This document shows positions 1 through 12,306 of a DNA stretch of 64,000 bases, piece after piece. The notes beneath the pieces are model-generated. The model was not told the DNA's origin. It searched no databases and saw only the letters and a list, made by a program, of their open reading frames with translations. The position numbers and the translations under genes are program-made. The number at the start of each line of letters is the position of its first letter. Position 1 is the stretch's first letter. Source of the stretch: Sycobia sp. Sy_11 (Eukaryota > Arthropoda > Insecta > Hymenoptera > Epichrysomallidae); assembly GCA_018907035.1 (NCBI GenBank), contig JACCIC010000138.1:571001-635000 (forward strand), in the 5' to 3' direction.

Positions 1-530
1 GTTACGCACTAAAGAGTGCGTTTGTCATGCTGAGTGGCACTCCGCAAATTTCACGTATTGCGGAAGTCTAACTGTGTATTTGTGCGGGCGTGTGAGTGTG
101 TTTTAGTTATGTGGGAGCTGCGTCAACGTGCGTGAGGGTAGTCGATCTGCTCTTAGGCAAGCGCAACTCGCGGGAGCAAGTGTTCACTGCCCGGCATCGT
201 AGCGTCTGGTCTGCCCGAGACGTCGGGGCGCGCTAGGTGTGTAGCTTTTGCGCTCCCTGCGCCCGGCTTTTCTCCTAGAACGGGGCAAAGTTGGCGGCGG
301 CAATAAAGAACCAAGTGATTTAGGATTGTAAGCGAACGATAATATAGTTTAAGATTCTATGTATTCCATCAATGTTGTAAGTAGCATATTTAGTTGTGTA
401 ATGATATATGTATAGTTTTATATATTTTATTCAACTTTAATTTAATAAAGAATACGCTTGCCCCGGCTTTTCCCTCTGAATCGTGAGGGTTTTTATGCCG
501 AGGCAAGTTGTTACATTGTCGCGACATCTG
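1..530. other. Unassigned GC-richer segment, possibly the end of a retroelement
   Basis: The first 300 bases are GC-richer than the DNA that follows and contain no convincing coding frame. AATAAA signals occur near 303 and 445, and a CCGGCTTTT motif occurs twice (about 264 and 464). This could be LTR or untranslated retroelement sequence, but no paired LTR was seen and the left end is cut by the window. Confidence 0.25.
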
Positions 531-633
531 ATTGTTTATTAAAGAAAAGGCCAATAATTCCCCCACTCCTCACGCTAAATCTTCCTTATAAAATTAATCC
601 AGTGTTATCATTAGACTTTTGCTCACAAACTTT

Positions 634-870
634 AGAAAACTGGACGAGGCAAAGGCTCGGCGTCTCGGCCTTAGGCATAAATAGAGCCGTCCAGACCGAA
701 AACATAAAATGCCCGGGAGGACAGATCTACCGCGTACGATCAGATATACAGAAAACTCAAAAAGGGAAAAAATGAGGAGCTCCGATACTACGTATTTTAC
801 AATCTGGCGTCGAGTATCGAAGAGCATTTAAGCGGAGTTATACAATAAACTCAAACTAAAATACTTTTAT
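634..870 (+). promoter_or_regulatory. Short conserved TATA-to-AATAAA block, copy A
   Basis: A TATA-like ATAAATAG (about 677) is followed by a conserved stretch (CCAGACCGAAAACATAA, then TATTTTACAATCTG) and by AATAAA at 844. The same block recurs at about 5850, 20230 and, more diverged, 40900, always upstream of a peptide-gene promoter. Only tiny reading frames fall inside it. It could be a short non-coding transcription unit, a relic exon or a small solo LTR carried along with the duplicated unit. Confidence 0.4.
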
Positions 871-1074
871 TTCACTTTTTAACAAGTTTATTATTTAAAC
901 CATTTATTAAAACTTTTAGTCTATAAAAATAAACGTCGTGGCAAGTGACAAGACAATTATTACAATTATTAATATATTTAATCCATCTCAACGAAGAGTT
1001 TGCTATATATATTACTACAAACATTGACATATTACACTAGTACTAATATCATTGGTAAATTACTCACAGTAATT

Positions 1075-1316
1075 TTACTGCTTTAATATAAATAAGAATT
1101 TCTAGAGACGCGGAAAAACATTCGCGGAGTTTGTGCTTAAGAACGTGAGCGCGAAAGCGACAAATTTCTTATCTCGGTATTTCTTATCAGTTTTGGATGT
1201 GTATAATAAAATATAATCATATCCCTCTTCTCCGCCATTCTAACTTTTAATTACCAAAATTTTATGATACAACTGGGTATAAATTCAGCGCGTTAGAATG
1301 GATTGTAGTTGCCAGA
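1075..1316 (+). promoter_or_regulatory. Promoter of peptide gene 1
   Basis: A conserved upstream module (TTTACTGCTTTAA, GACGCGGAAA, TTATCT) precedes TCTCCGCCATTC, the TATA box TATAAAT at 1278-1284 and the start motif GCCAGATTTTTT. The A of CCAGA (1314) lies 36 bases from the first T of TATA, the same spacing as in every other copy. A donor GTAAGT at 1417-1422 and an acceptor TAG ending at 1761 define a 345-base 5'UTR intron. Confidence 0.75.
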
Positions 1317-1787
1317 TTTTTTCTTACATAAAACATTAACTAAACACTTCGAGTTTAATTGAGCTTTTTCAATATTACTTATATTTACTTATAAAGTAAA
1401 GCAGAATTACCAAAAAGTAAGTAGAACGCCGTTAATTATTATTCCTAATTCCGTAGTATAAAATTAAAATCTAGATCATGCACGCTATTGGACCTCAATA
1501 TCTCAGGTTTTTTCTGTGCATTAATTTTGATAATTTCTTTATTTTCATATATATTCAATAATGATAATTCAATAATTTTGATAGATTCTTTATTAAGCTT
1601 TTACTATTTCTGATCCATTAATTACCATTTCATATGAATGGGCTGAGAGTAACTTTGAATTTGCATAGAGATTAATTTTATTAAATATTTTTTTATTTTA
1701 TAATCATAATTATAGATATAAAATAATTATAGTAACATTTATGAAATTCATTTTTATGTAGGACTTTGGAGTAGCGCTTTATTAAAA

Positions 1788-1982
1788 ATGAAGACCACAC
1801 TATTCCTGCTTGCATTTGTCTTTTTTATTTTTAATTTAGATGCTACAGTGGGACAAGCATGTGACCCTACTTTCATAGCGCCCTGTCAGACGGCAGAGAG
1901 TAAACGCGCTTGTCGAAAACTACGACCCAATAATAAGTGTTACTGTAGCTCTGCAGATATGTGCTATTGTAATAACTGCTAA
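1788..1982 (+). CDS. Secreted eight-cysteine peptide, copy 1
   Basis: This 64-residue peptide starts with a hydrophobic signal peptide (about residues 1-22, ending TVG) followed by a short cysteine-rich mature part. Cysteines sit at 25, 33, 42, 51, 53, 59, 61 and 64, giving C-x7-C-x8-C-x8-C-x-C-x5-C-x-C-x2-C, and the last residue is cysteine. The mature part has about six Lys/Arg against three Asp/Glu. The coding sequence lies wholly in exon 2, which begins after the acceptor at 1761, and the ATG is the first in that exon. Eight-Cys secreted peptides in tandem clusters are often antimicrobial or venom-type, but I do not recognise this family and no function is assigned. Confidence 0.85.
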   Translation: MKTTLFLLAFVFFIFNLDATVGQACDPTFIAPCQTAESKRACRKLRPNNKCYCSSADMCYCNNC

Positions 1983-3400
1983 ATATTTTCCTGAAGTCTG
2001 TATAGAATTGGGGATGAATCAATTAAGTTATATTATTTTATACAGCGTATTAAAGAATGAATAATTATCCACACGATTTCAGTTTAAACCAAATAAAAAT
2101 TTTAACTATTTGCAAAATAATTAAAAAATTTGTTTTTGTTAACATATTAATGTATGTAATTATAGAGATTTATATTCTACATCTAGACAATATAGATTCA
2201 CAGTTACAAATGTATTCAATGAATAAATCAGGTTATTGAAATTATGTTTCGTACTATATCCTCATTACATCAGAACAATATACTCATTACATCAGAATTA
2301 GTGAGTTAGCTCTTCATTGAATTATAAAACAATGTAATATATAAAGATATTAAATAAATAATTAATAATATTTAAGACATCTATGTTTTCATGAAACCAT
2401 ATTTTTACTTGTTGAAGTAAGCATATACGAATCTGCTGCATTACACCTCGTTAATTCCGGCATGACTAGAAATGTTCATGTCATGTTCATTCAACCTAAG
2501 AATGTTCATTCAACAGTAGACAAGAGCTAACTTTACGTTGGAAAATTAATTCACATCATACTGCAGAACAAACTCCTAGTATAAAATGGTGAACGTAATT
2601 CATTGTTTGAATTAAGGTTACAACCACCGATTGTAACGAACGGTATAAATGGAACATTATTTATCAAGAAGTACGAGGTACCGCTATGAAATAATGAGAC
2701 TGGTGACCTAAAACTTTTTAATTTAATGCTATATATAGTTATTTATTATCATTTTCAACATATACTGCCCTTCTATTCTTATATCGCTTCATATGAAGCC
2801 TTCATTATTCGAAACAATGCTGAAAGACTGTTTCAGACAGATTCCTCAGGATGTGCGAGGCTTTTAATTTCACAAATTCAACAGACTCAAATCTTGTTCC
2901 TTTTAATATAACTTTCACCTTAGAAAGAGATAAGAGTCATATACATTGTGACAAAAGTAAATTAATTTCATCCTACGATAATATTTTTGGAACATCATCA
3001 ATAATAATCAACAATTCTGTCGACGGCGCCTTTCGAAGTGGTGTTGTTGTATTGAGTTAGTCTACTGGTACTATTTTTTTTTAATTTCTATAGATACGTT
3101 TTTTGAGTCGTTAATTACAAATTGCAGTGGCTTTCGATGAAAATGGAATATTTATTTCAACTACAGAAAAATTCCTTAAAAATCACGGTTTTTGAATTCA
3201 TTTTGGCAAATAAGAAAAAAGTATTAAAATTTCAAACTTTTATGTTATAGCTTTCAAGTTATAGTGTAAAGGGTGAGGTTGAGCAGAAATAATAATAAGT
3301 TATTCAATTCCTTAGCGTTATTTTTTTATAATGCTTTTCTACACAAATGAAAATACAATATGAAATAGCGCAAGATACGATATGTTTTTATAAATAATTT
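1983..3400. other. 3' flank of copy 1 and unassigned AT-rich DNA
   Basis: The first 450 bases match the 3' flanks of the copies at 7753 and 21320, so they belong to the duplicated unit. A 69-codon frame at 2851-3060 has no recognised domain. Part of it (about 2887-2960) resembles 4936-5010, on the other side of the gypsy fragment. No gene is supported here. Confidence 0.4.
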
Positions 3401-4965
3401 TTTACTCAAATGGAAATACAATATGCAATAGCGCAAGATGCGATATGCTCTTTTCGACGGAAAAACGGAGAGTGCCCATCCGTCCGTTCAGCGGGCCTTT
3501 TACGGTCCGGTAAAGCCCCTCCTCCTCTCACTCTGTAATTGCCGCTTTTGATTGATTCGTTACGTCGGATTGGCCTGGGGATGATACGCCGGCGTAGTAT
3601 AACGGAGTACTTCCCATACCGCAACCCTTGCTCTCCATGCTGTCCTGCGGGACTGGGGCCCATTATCTGTGAACATCACGCAGGGGATATCCCCAACGTA
3701 TGAACCTCGGACTCCAGGAGGGGCGCAATGGTTGAGAGTTCGGTATCCACCACGGGGAAAGCTTCCGCCCAGCGTGATATCACGTCAGTAGTACCAATAT
3801 GTAGCCCCCTCGCGGCGTTCGAAGATAGGCTCTCATGAGATCGATAGGCACCGTATCCCAAGGTGAAAAGGGCTGGCACGGCAGTCCGCTCCTACTCACC
3901 AAAGGCCAGCTCGCCCTGGCGGTAGCACAGACGATGCATCGACCTTCCCTTGGACACACATCCTCGTACATTCTCGGCCAATAATAATGTTCACGGGTGG
4001 CATGATATGTTTCCTGGGCCTCCGGATGGCCTGCCAGTGAGTGCCCATGAAAATATGTGAGCACCTCTGAACGGCAACGATAAGAGACGTATGAGCGAAA
4101 GAGTCGGCCGTGTTCCGTCACGCACAGAACGTCGTACAGGACGTTCTCCTTGCTTTGAGCCACCTTGGCGAGATCTTCCAGATCTTGACAAATGGTGGCC
4201 GCTATACAGTCTCGGGTTGAATTCGGCAGGGTCATTATGTCGGGTTCTTTGCCGACCGCGAATCCTGTTGCGTGTGCGCTCTCTCTGGTGCTCATACCCT
4301 TCAATATTTATTTTATCCGTTGCGTCGACGACGGACTCCAGGAAGACCTTTCCACTTTTATCGAGGAAAGCCTGCAATCATGGATGACGAAACGGTACAT
4401 CAGGTAACTCGTTATATTTCCCACTGTCCAGCGGTACAACTTCCCTTTATCATTGCGGGTTGTATCCAACCAAGCCATGGCTCATTTATCTGCGTGAAGT
4501 GGTCATCTTTCAGGTAATGCCGGCCTTTTCGAAGAGCAGTTATATGACTGCCAGATACTCTGGTCATTCATATGATAACAGCCTTCTACGGACGTAAAGT
4601 TCGAGCTAGCATATGCGACTACTTGGCGTGCTCTGTTTTCAACGACCTGGTACAGTATAGCCCCCATACCTATTGCGCTTGCATCTATCTGCGGAACGCA
4701 GAGTTTTTGTGGGTCAGATCTATTTAGTCTGAGCGGTATATTAAACGCGCCTGTGACTGCTTCGAAAGCTTTTTGTTGAGCGTCCGCTTAACGCCATGCG
4801 CCTAAGGTCGATAACCGCTGTGTTAGTAAGTGAGCCAGTCGTGCGAAAGCCGACACATATTCGTGGAATCAGCTACGTAAGCCGAGGAAATGGCTCAGCT
4901 CTCGGCGATGTCGAGGTGCCGACACTCCCAAAATTACTCAAATCTGGTTCTGTTTAATATAGGTT
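3400..4965 (-). mobile_element. Ty3/gypsy retrotransposon fragment A (RNase H to integrase)
   Basis: This is a degraded minus-strand pol remnant. Around 4710-4640 the translation gives an RNase H-like DASAIGMGAILYQV. Downstream in the same direction (4304-3780) comes an integrase zinc-binding region with H-x4-H and CIVC (near 3930) and an IDL motif matching the first catalytic Asp of the DDE core. The frame then shifts, and integrase continues in another frame (3879-3676, ISRWAEAFPVV). No LTRs, gag or complete reverse transcriptase were seen. It closely resembles fragment B (about 17-19 kb), and both are followed by the same duplicated host-side sequence (5390 and 19750), so the element may have been duplicated with the unit. 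Confidence 0.8.
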
Positions 4966-5389
4966 TCATCTTAAGGAAGAGTTAGAAGTCGTACGATGCA
5001 AGATCCGACGAATAAGCTTTTAGTAAAAACCTTAAGATAATAATAAATATTGGTTAGCAGTTCGATTCCAGTCACCCGTTCCGATACGATCCTCCATCTT
5101 TCATGAACCCTACTAACTATAAAAAATATTATTTTTTATTTATTCAAAAATACCGGAAAAGAGAGTAGACGGATCGCTACAATCATAATTTCAAAGATAT
5201 TATTCGCATCTATAGAATATCATTATATGAATCCATTTTAATATAGCGACTGTATTACAATAAATACCAAAATTATTAATGTAGGTTTTCGATATTAACT
5301 GAACTTGAACACCTTTTTTAAAAGACATTTTACTTTACTCTACTGTCTCCGTGCATTTTAATGTGCAGAAACTATTTAAAAAATTTTGA

Positions 5390-5850
5390 AAACTCGAAGG
5401 GATAGCGACCAGCGCCTTGGTCGTAGACAATTATATGTAATGAAGAGTTTCCAATTCTTATAGCTCTAAAAATCTACATATTAGACTGAGAATTCATCAA
5501 CAAAGCTACACGTGTACTTAATATACATTGAAATACCCACGCGTAATTACCAATATTCTCAATTTAATACATATTGGTGCTTTTAAATGAATAAAAATTT
5601 GTTGGGACGCAACGAAATATGTGAGGTGTTTGCTCTTAATGACGGTGCGTGCACGTGACGAATTTTAAAGAAATTATTAAAATATACAAAAGATACTTAT
5701 GTAAATCCAAACTACTATTATGATTCCATTTATCTCGAAATTATCAACATTGAGGACCTTTTTTAAAAGATACTTTACTCTATTCTTTCGTCTCAGTGCT
5801 TTTCAATGTGGGAAACAATTTCCAACATTTTGAATACTAGAGGGGATATA
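5390..5850. repeat. Duplicated spacer upstream of copy 2
   Basis: This stretch aligns closely with about 19755-20230, sharing CGTAGACAATTATA, CATATTAGACTGAGAATTCATCA and CTACACGTGTAC. It links the gypsy remnant to the TATA-AATAAA block and promoter of copy 2. No coding sequence was seen. Confidence 0.6.
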
Positions 5851-6060
5851 TGCTCGGTGCTTCGCCTTTAGTTATAAATACAGCCATCCAGACCGAAAAC
5901 ATAAGACAAACATAACAAAAAGGAAAAAAATGAGGAGCTTCATTACTGCGTATTTTACAATCTGACGTCAAGCATCGAAGAGCATTTAAGCAGAGTTATA
6001 CAATAAACTCAAACTAAAATATTTTCATTTCAGTTTTTAACAAGTCTATTATTTAAACTA
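5850..6060 (+). promoter_or_regulatory. Short conserved TATA-to-AATAAA block, copy B
   Basis: TATAAATA is at 5873-5880 and AATAAA at 6002-6007. Relative to copies A and C it lacks about 35 internal bases. The longest in-frame ATG product is 11 codons, so the block is probably non-coding. Confidence 0.4.
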
Positions 6061-6234
6061 TTCATTAAAACTTTTGGTCTATAAAAATAGACGTCATGGC
6101 AAATGACAAGACAATAATTATAATTATTAATATATTTAATCAATCTCAGCGAAAAGTTTGCTATATTTATTAATTCAAACATTGACATATTACACTATTA
6201 TTAATGTCATTGGTAGATTGCTAACAGTAATTTT

Positions 6235-6476
6235 ACTGCTTTAAAATAAATAAGAATTTCTAGAGACGCGGAAAAACATTCGCGGAGTTTGTGCTTAAGC
6301 ACGCGAACGCGAACGTGACAATTTTTTTATCTCGGTTAAACAGTTCTTTTATGATAATAATAATAAAGTATAAATGATCTTTCTCCTTCGCCATTCCTTT
6401 ACAACTACGAAAATTCGACGATACAGTTACAAGTGAATATAAATTGAGAGGTTTTGGTTTGCCAGATTTTTTATAC
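6235..6476 (+). promoter_or_regulatory. Promoter of peptide gene 2
   Basis: It has the conserved module with GACGCGGAAA and TTATCT, CGCCATTCC, TATAAAT at 6438-6444 and GCCAGATTTTTT with its A at 6474 (36 bases from TATA). The donor GTAAGT at 6655-6660 and the acceptor TAG ending at 6906 define a 252-base 5'UTR intron. Confidence 0.75.
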
Positions 6477-6932
6477 TTAAAATATTAACTAAACTCTTCG
6501 ATTTTAATTTAGTTTTTTCAATACTACAATCTATTTTCGTACTTAGCTAACTATATTTTTATTAAATTTTGAAATAAAAGTATTCTTGAAAATTTTTAAA
6601 TAAAAGTATAGTTTTCCTATCATAACGTCTTTTCTAGATCAAAATAACTAAAACGTAAGTATATTTCGTAAATATACTTCAAAATTTTTTGAATGAATTT
6701 GAAAAGAATACTACATATAAACTGAAACTTTATTAAGAGTTTTACTTTTACTATTCAGTAATTAATTAGCATTTCGTATGAATAAATTAAAAATAACTAT
6801 GATTTAATTTAGAGATTAATTTTATTAAATATTTTATTTATTTCATAATTATAATTATAGATATAAAATAGTTAGAGTAACATTTATGAAATTCATTTTT
6901 ATTTAGGACTTTGGAGCAGCGCTTTATGAAAA

Positions 6933-7136
6933 ATGAAGACGACACTATTCCTGTTTGCATTTGTGGTTTTTATTTTCAATTTACACGTTACAGTGGGAGA
7001 ATGCCAGTTGACTTATGTAGCGCCTTGCCAGACAATTGATAGTAAACGTGTATGTCGAAAACTATTACCTAATAATAAGTGTTTCTGTGACGTTGCAGAA
7101 TCGTGCTTTTGTCGTAATTGCACCGGACCATCATGA
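6933..7136 (+). CDS. Secreted eight-cysteine peptide, copy 2
   Basis: This 67-residue peptide has a signal peptide (about 1-22) and the family's cysteine spacing, with cysteines at 24, 32, 41, 50, 52, 58, 60 and 63. One residue is missing before the first cysteine relative to copy 1, and a TGPS tail follows the last. It shares the C-RKLLPNN-KC segment and the tail type with copy 4 (12103), its closest intact relative. An out-of-frame ATG sits seven bases upstream of the chosen start (TTTATGAAAAATGAAG). The chosen ATG opens the signal peptide conserved in all copies. Expression is presumably driven by the TATA promoter at 6438 through a 5'UTR intron. Function is unknown. Confidence 0.85.
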   Translation: MKTTLFLFAFVVFIFNLHVTVGECQLTYVAPCQTIDSKRVCRKLLPNNKCFCDVAESCFCRNCTGPS

Positions 7137-7752
7137 CAACTAGACATAATTTTTTAAAAATTGGATTATGTAGAGTGTTATATTAGAACAAAAAATTATC
7201 CACACGTTTTCAGATTAATCCAAATCAAATTTGCATCTGTTTCGAATAAATTAAAAAAGTCGTTTTTGTTAACGTATTATGTAAGTAGTTATAGATATCG
7301 CTACTCTACATTTAAACAATATGGACTCATAGTTAAAATTGTAATCAATCGATAAATCAGTTTGTGTAAACTATGTAGAATTGCCTTTCAATATCCTCCT
7401 AACATCAGAATTATTAATTTCGCTATTCAGCCAAGAATCATAATAAAATTGAATATATAACGAAATTGAAAAAGGTTGTACTTATTGGAGTAAACATTTA
7501 TGAAAATTTTGCCTTACACCATGAAAAGAATACTACATATAAACTGATTCTTTATTAAGCTTTTACTATTTCTGATCCAGTAATTAGCATTTCGTATGAA
7601 TGGGCTGAGAGTAGTAACTTTGAGTTTGCATAGAGATTAATTTTATTAAATATTTTTTTATTTTATAATCATAATTATAGATATAAAATAATTATAGTAA
7701 CTTTTATGAAATTCATTTTTATGTAGGACTTTGGAGCAGCGCTTTATGAAAA

Positions 7753-7952
7753 ATGAAGACGACACTATTCCTGCTTGCATTTCTCTTTTTTATTTTTAAT
7801 TTACACATTACAGTGGGACAAGTGTGTAAGCCTACTTTTTAGTGCCCTGCCGCACGTCAGAGTAAACGCGCTTGTCGAAAACTATAACCCATTAATAAGT
7901 GTTACTGTACTCCTACAGACTCATAGTTATTACAATATGTAATAACTACTAA
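7753..7952 (+). pseudogene. Pseudogene of the eight-cysteine peptide, copy 3
   Basis: The signal peptide region is intact and nearly identical to other copies. The mature part then carries an in-frame stop shortly after the first cysteine, a small deletion that shifts the frame between cysteines 2 and 3, and further stops around the middle and end. It lies about 600 bases after copy 2. It retains the intron 3' part and acceptor but has no TATA box, start motif or exon 1 of its own. The 3' flank matches that of the copy at 21320, its closest relative. Confidence 0.85.
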
Positions 7953-10780
7953 ATATTTTACCGAGGACTATATAGAATTGGGGTTGTATCAATTGAGTTA
8001 TATTATTATATAGAGCGTTATATCAGAATTAATAATTCTTCTCATGATTTCAGACTAATCCAAATAAAAATTTTAAATATTTAGAAAAAAAATGGATTCA
8101 TAGTTACAAATGTAGTCAATGAATAAATTAGGTGATTGAATTATGTATAACTGTTTCATTCAATATTACATCAGAAATAGGGAATTGGTGCTTCATTGAA
8201 TTTTAAAACAATGTAATATATAAAGATATTGAGTAAAGTATTAAGGATATTTAAGACACCCACATTTTCACGAAAGCATATTTTTACTTATGGAAGTAAA
8301 CATATACACACACATCTGCTGCTTTACACTTTGAAAATTAAGACAAAACTAGGAATGTTGTTAAAGAATTACTAAATAAAGTTAAGAACCACTTCAAATT
8401 TAATTTTTAGTTATTAACTTATGACGTATTGTCTGTCTAAACCATTCACAAATCTAAAGCCATACTTATATTACGAATCTTTAAGCATATTTATGTAAAC
8501 GATCGTGAAGCCATCTCTGTTATTTTCTACAATTCAAGACAAAACACTCGACGAAAGCTAAATTTTTATTAAAACATTAATTCATATTATGCTGCATATG
8601 AAACTCTCTCTAGAAAATGCTGAACATAATCCATTCTTTTAATTCATGTTACAGCTCTCGATTGTAACAGACGTAATTAAACATTATTTGTAAAGTTAAA
8701 TTTCTTAAAGACGTGAAAGTAGAACACATGCAGAACAGTGCTCCAGGAATATTTCTATAAATTTTTTTATAGAAGATTTCATCCGCTTTTACAATAAGAT
8801 ATATTTTGTTAATCGCTCTGAGATTTGAGCCAAACTTCCTTTTTTAAAGTATTTTTTCGCGATTTGAAAGCAACTAGAACAAGAGGAAGCGTAATTCATT
8901 AAATTTATTCATTGTTTTCTTGGACACTGGCAGTCATTACCCAGCTGAAGAGGCAGTTTCTTCTTGTGAATTTATGACCCCATTAAAATCAATCCTTGAC
9001 TCCATTGGTTCATTAATGCTGTGTAATTTTCACAATTGATGGTTTTTCTTTTTTATTTGAATTAACTAATGTACGATATTCAATGCACGCCTCAAATTAT
9101 ACGAAATTCACGTTTTGTCATATTTGTAAAATAAACAGGAATTACATAAAGCACTTTAAATTTTGAACCATGCGTTAGATTATGATAGTATTACATTTAT
9201 TAAATAAAATTAAAAACTAGTCTCGAAAGAATAAAAGAATTTTACACATTCATCTGTAACGAAAGAATACTTTTGCATTTTCATTGGTCTCGAAATAAAA
9301 TGTAGCCTTATTAACCGCGAATTTTGCAGACTTAAAAATTTCTGACATCGTAACTAAACACATAATTATTCACGTGTTCATTGTCAATTTCAGCACCTAT
9401 CGAGAGGGGAAATTCCATATATTTTAAAAATTCGTGCAAATTATGATATATATTATCTCAGCCAACCTACGCATATTCTTGAATATCATCCTTCTACCAA
9501 AATATCCTATACCAACGAAAAATGTTGATGATTGGGTTTAGTAGGATGCGCTAGATCAGAGAATGTATATATGGATGTATTTAATGAATATATTACAGCT
9601 GAGAATCGGAAAACATGAATAAGAAAAGGTAGTCCTAAAGCTTTGCGCATCACCTTATAGAACAGTACGCTACTACCACGAGGACCGTGTTATCATCGTT
9701 TATTCGAGCATTTTCGCAAAGCTCGAAAGCAAATGAAATACAATACAAAGGTAAGCATTTTTATTGGTCGCAAACAAAAGCGAGAGAATGGAAAGAAGGA
9801 AGGCGAGTATTTTTCTCGAATTAAAAACTTCAAGAAAAAAACGGCCTATGTTGGACCTAATGGTTTTACTTGATATCGTCAGATCAAATCTTGCAGCGCG
9901 TCAAAAATTTTCAGCAAATTTCGGAATTCAACTCAAACTAATTTAATTTATAACACTTTTGTAAAGCATTATAAAAAAAAAAAAATTTGAAATGAAATCT
10001 CGTTTTTATATCCCAGTAATATGCCTTTATTTATTTATAGTCAGATCGGTTTCTATTTGTCCTTTTGTTAGTTTCTAAATCCAAATAACTCGCGGATAAT
10101 CCATTTTATCAAATTTGAATGTAGCTAAGAAAAAAGAGTAAGCTTTATGATATTTCTTATTATACTGTTTATAATTCTGAAAGAAGGGAAACAAATACTT
10201 TTTATTATTTATAAATTATTTTTTTGGGACTTTCTTTTTTTGGAGTTTCATATTATGCTGCATATGAAACTCTCGGTAGTATAAATTTGGCGAAATATTG
10301 CATGAATAAAATTAAATTCATAAATATTTTTATCGGTCTTACAGTCTATATAATATAATATATTAACTAACATAATGACAGTTGAACTGTTATTCATTAT
10401 CATAGAATAGAGTTGATTATTTTTATTATTTTTATTTTATTAGTTTTAATTTTTTAATCTAATTGATTTTTAGGAATAAGTTTTATTTCAGATTCTTCAG
10501 GAGTAATAATAAACAAGGACAGTCTGACTGTCATTATTTTAGTTAATATATTCTATTGTAAATACTGTAAGATTGATAAAAAGATTTCTTAATTTAATTC
10601 GAAACAGTCGACATAAGTAAAATTTTAATTTTATTGAACAAAATTAATAATAAACACCACATAATATATTTTAAATGATTTATAATGAAAAAACCGTAAT
10701 GAAGGAGCAAAATAAATTGTTATTACAATTATTAATATATTTCATCCGTCTCAACGAAGAGTTTTCTATACTTGCTAATA
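7953..10780. other. 3' flank of copy 3 and duplicated spacer
   Basis: About 8150-8600 matches 21760-22215, the 3' flank of the copy at 21320. Parts of 9200-9560 resemble 43930-44060, 15240-15420 and 39950-40110. About 10240-10780 matches 22195-22740. These are pieces of the repeated unit. No supported gene was seen; the 60-codon frame near 9764 has no features. Confidence 0.45.
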
Positions 10781-10789
10781 CAAAAAATT

Positions 10790-11078
10790 ATATATTACGC
10801 TGGTATTAATGTCATTGGTCAATTGCTAACAGTCATTTTACTGCTTTAAAATAAATAAGAATTTCTGGAGACGCGGAAAAACATTTGCGGAGTTTGTGAT
10901 TAAGAACGGGAGCGCGAACGTGACAAATTTTTTATCTCGGTGAAACTGTTTTTTTATGTCTATAATAAAATATAAATAATCAGTCTTCTCCGCCATTCCT
11001 TTTGAACTACAAAAATTCATTGACACCGTTACAAGTGGATATAAATTGAGTGCGTTCAAGCGGATTAAGGTTGACAGA
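10790..11078 (+). promoter_or_regulatory. Promoter of peptide gene 4
   Basis: It has the conserved module (TTTACTGCTTTAAAATAAAT, GACGCGGAAA, TTATCTCGG), CTCCGCCATTCC, TATAAAT at 11040-11046 and GACAGATTTTTT with its A at 11076 (spacing 36). The donor GTAAGT at 11246-11251 and the acceptor CTGCAG ending at 12076 define an 831-base 5'UTR intron, the longest in the family. Confidence 0.75.
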
Positions 11079-12102
11079 TTTTTTCCTACGTAAAATATTC
11101 ACAAAAAACTTCGATTTTAATTTAGTTTTGTCAATACTACAATCTATTTTCGTACTTGAGTTAAATTTATTAATTATTAAAATTATATAAATACGAGTAC
11201 AGTATTCCTTTCATAAGGTCATTTATACAGTATAATTACTAAAAAGTAAGTATAACTGAATTAATTATAATTCCTAATTTCCTACTATACAATTAACATC
11301 CAGATCATGCAGTTTTCTGTATCTCAAAATATCTCAGCCTTTTCCTGTGCACTAATTTCGATAATAATACTTAATATCCATGGCATAGTCAGTTGTAATT
11401 AATCCACGCGCACATCGACTATCTTCTAATACAACTTACCTATAAGTATTGATCCATAAAGTTTACCTCTCTTTTCTAGTTATTTAATTTTGTCCATCTG
11501 GTAAATAATACGCACTAGAAAGTGATATAATACGCACTAGATTGGAGTAATTTTCGGCAGTCAACAACTAAATCAAGTGGCTCGGTAGTGCCACGAAGGC
11601 GAGTACGAATTATATATATGAAATACCCTCGGCTTCTACAGAGACAAATGATAATTTCGTGTCCGCGTGGTAGAAACTGATGTCCAGGTGTTTTGGATCG
11701 ACTTCCACGCGAAATTTAAGTGTTCGCACAGTAGAAAATAGTTACTATATAACTCGTATAATGAACGGTATTTTTACTCTATTACGTTCCTTGATTGTAG
11801 GGTACCAAATTCGAAAATAACAAATATATAAATATGAAAATTAATATACTTCGTAACTTTATTGAATTAATTTGAAAAAAAACACTACATATAAGTTGAT
11901 TTTTTTTAAGATATTTACTATGTTCGATTCAGTAATTAGTATTTCGTATGAATGGGCTGCGAGTAACTTTGAATTTGCATGTAAATTAATTTTATTAAAA
12001 ATTTTATGCATTTCATAATCATAATTATGGATAGAAAATAATTATAGTAACTTTTATGAAATTCATTTTTCTGCAGGACTTTGAAGCAGCACTTTATTGA
12101 AA

Positions 12103-12306
12103 ATGAAGACGGCACTATTCCTGCTTGCATTTGTCGTTTTTATTTTTAATTTACACGTTGCAGTGGGACAATGCCAGCCTACTTATGTAGCGCCCTGCCA
12201 GACAAAAGCAAATAAACGTTCTTGTCGAAAACTATTACCTAATAATCAGTGTTTCTGTGACATTACAGAATCGTGCTATTGCTATAACTGCAGCGGACCA
12301 TCATGA
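12103..12306 (+). CDS. Secreted eight-cysteine peptide, copy 4
   Basis: This 67-residue peptide has a signal peptide ending VAVG and cysteines at 24, 32, 41, 50, 52, 58, 60 and 63. A SGPS tail follows the last cysteine, close to the TGPS tail of copy 2. The frame could begin six bases earlier at a TTG, but the ATG at 12103 aligns with the start of all other copies. The acceptor CAG at 12074-12076 lies 26 bases upstream of the ATG, as in the other genes. Function is unknown; a secreted, disulphide-rich peptide is the safe description. Confidence 0.85.
   Translation: MKTALFLLAFVVFIFNLHVAVGQCQPTYVAPCQTKANKRSCRKLLPNNQCFCDITESCYCYNCSGPS

Noticed and set aside
2851..3060. 69-codon frame resembling a small protein
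   Set aside because: No signal peptide, domain or conserved copy. A partial repeat at 4936 is not open in the same way.
12097..12102. TTG start six bases upstream for copy 4 (and likewise for copy 6)
   Set aside because: Eukaryotic initiation and the alignment of all copies favour the ATG that opens the signal peptide.
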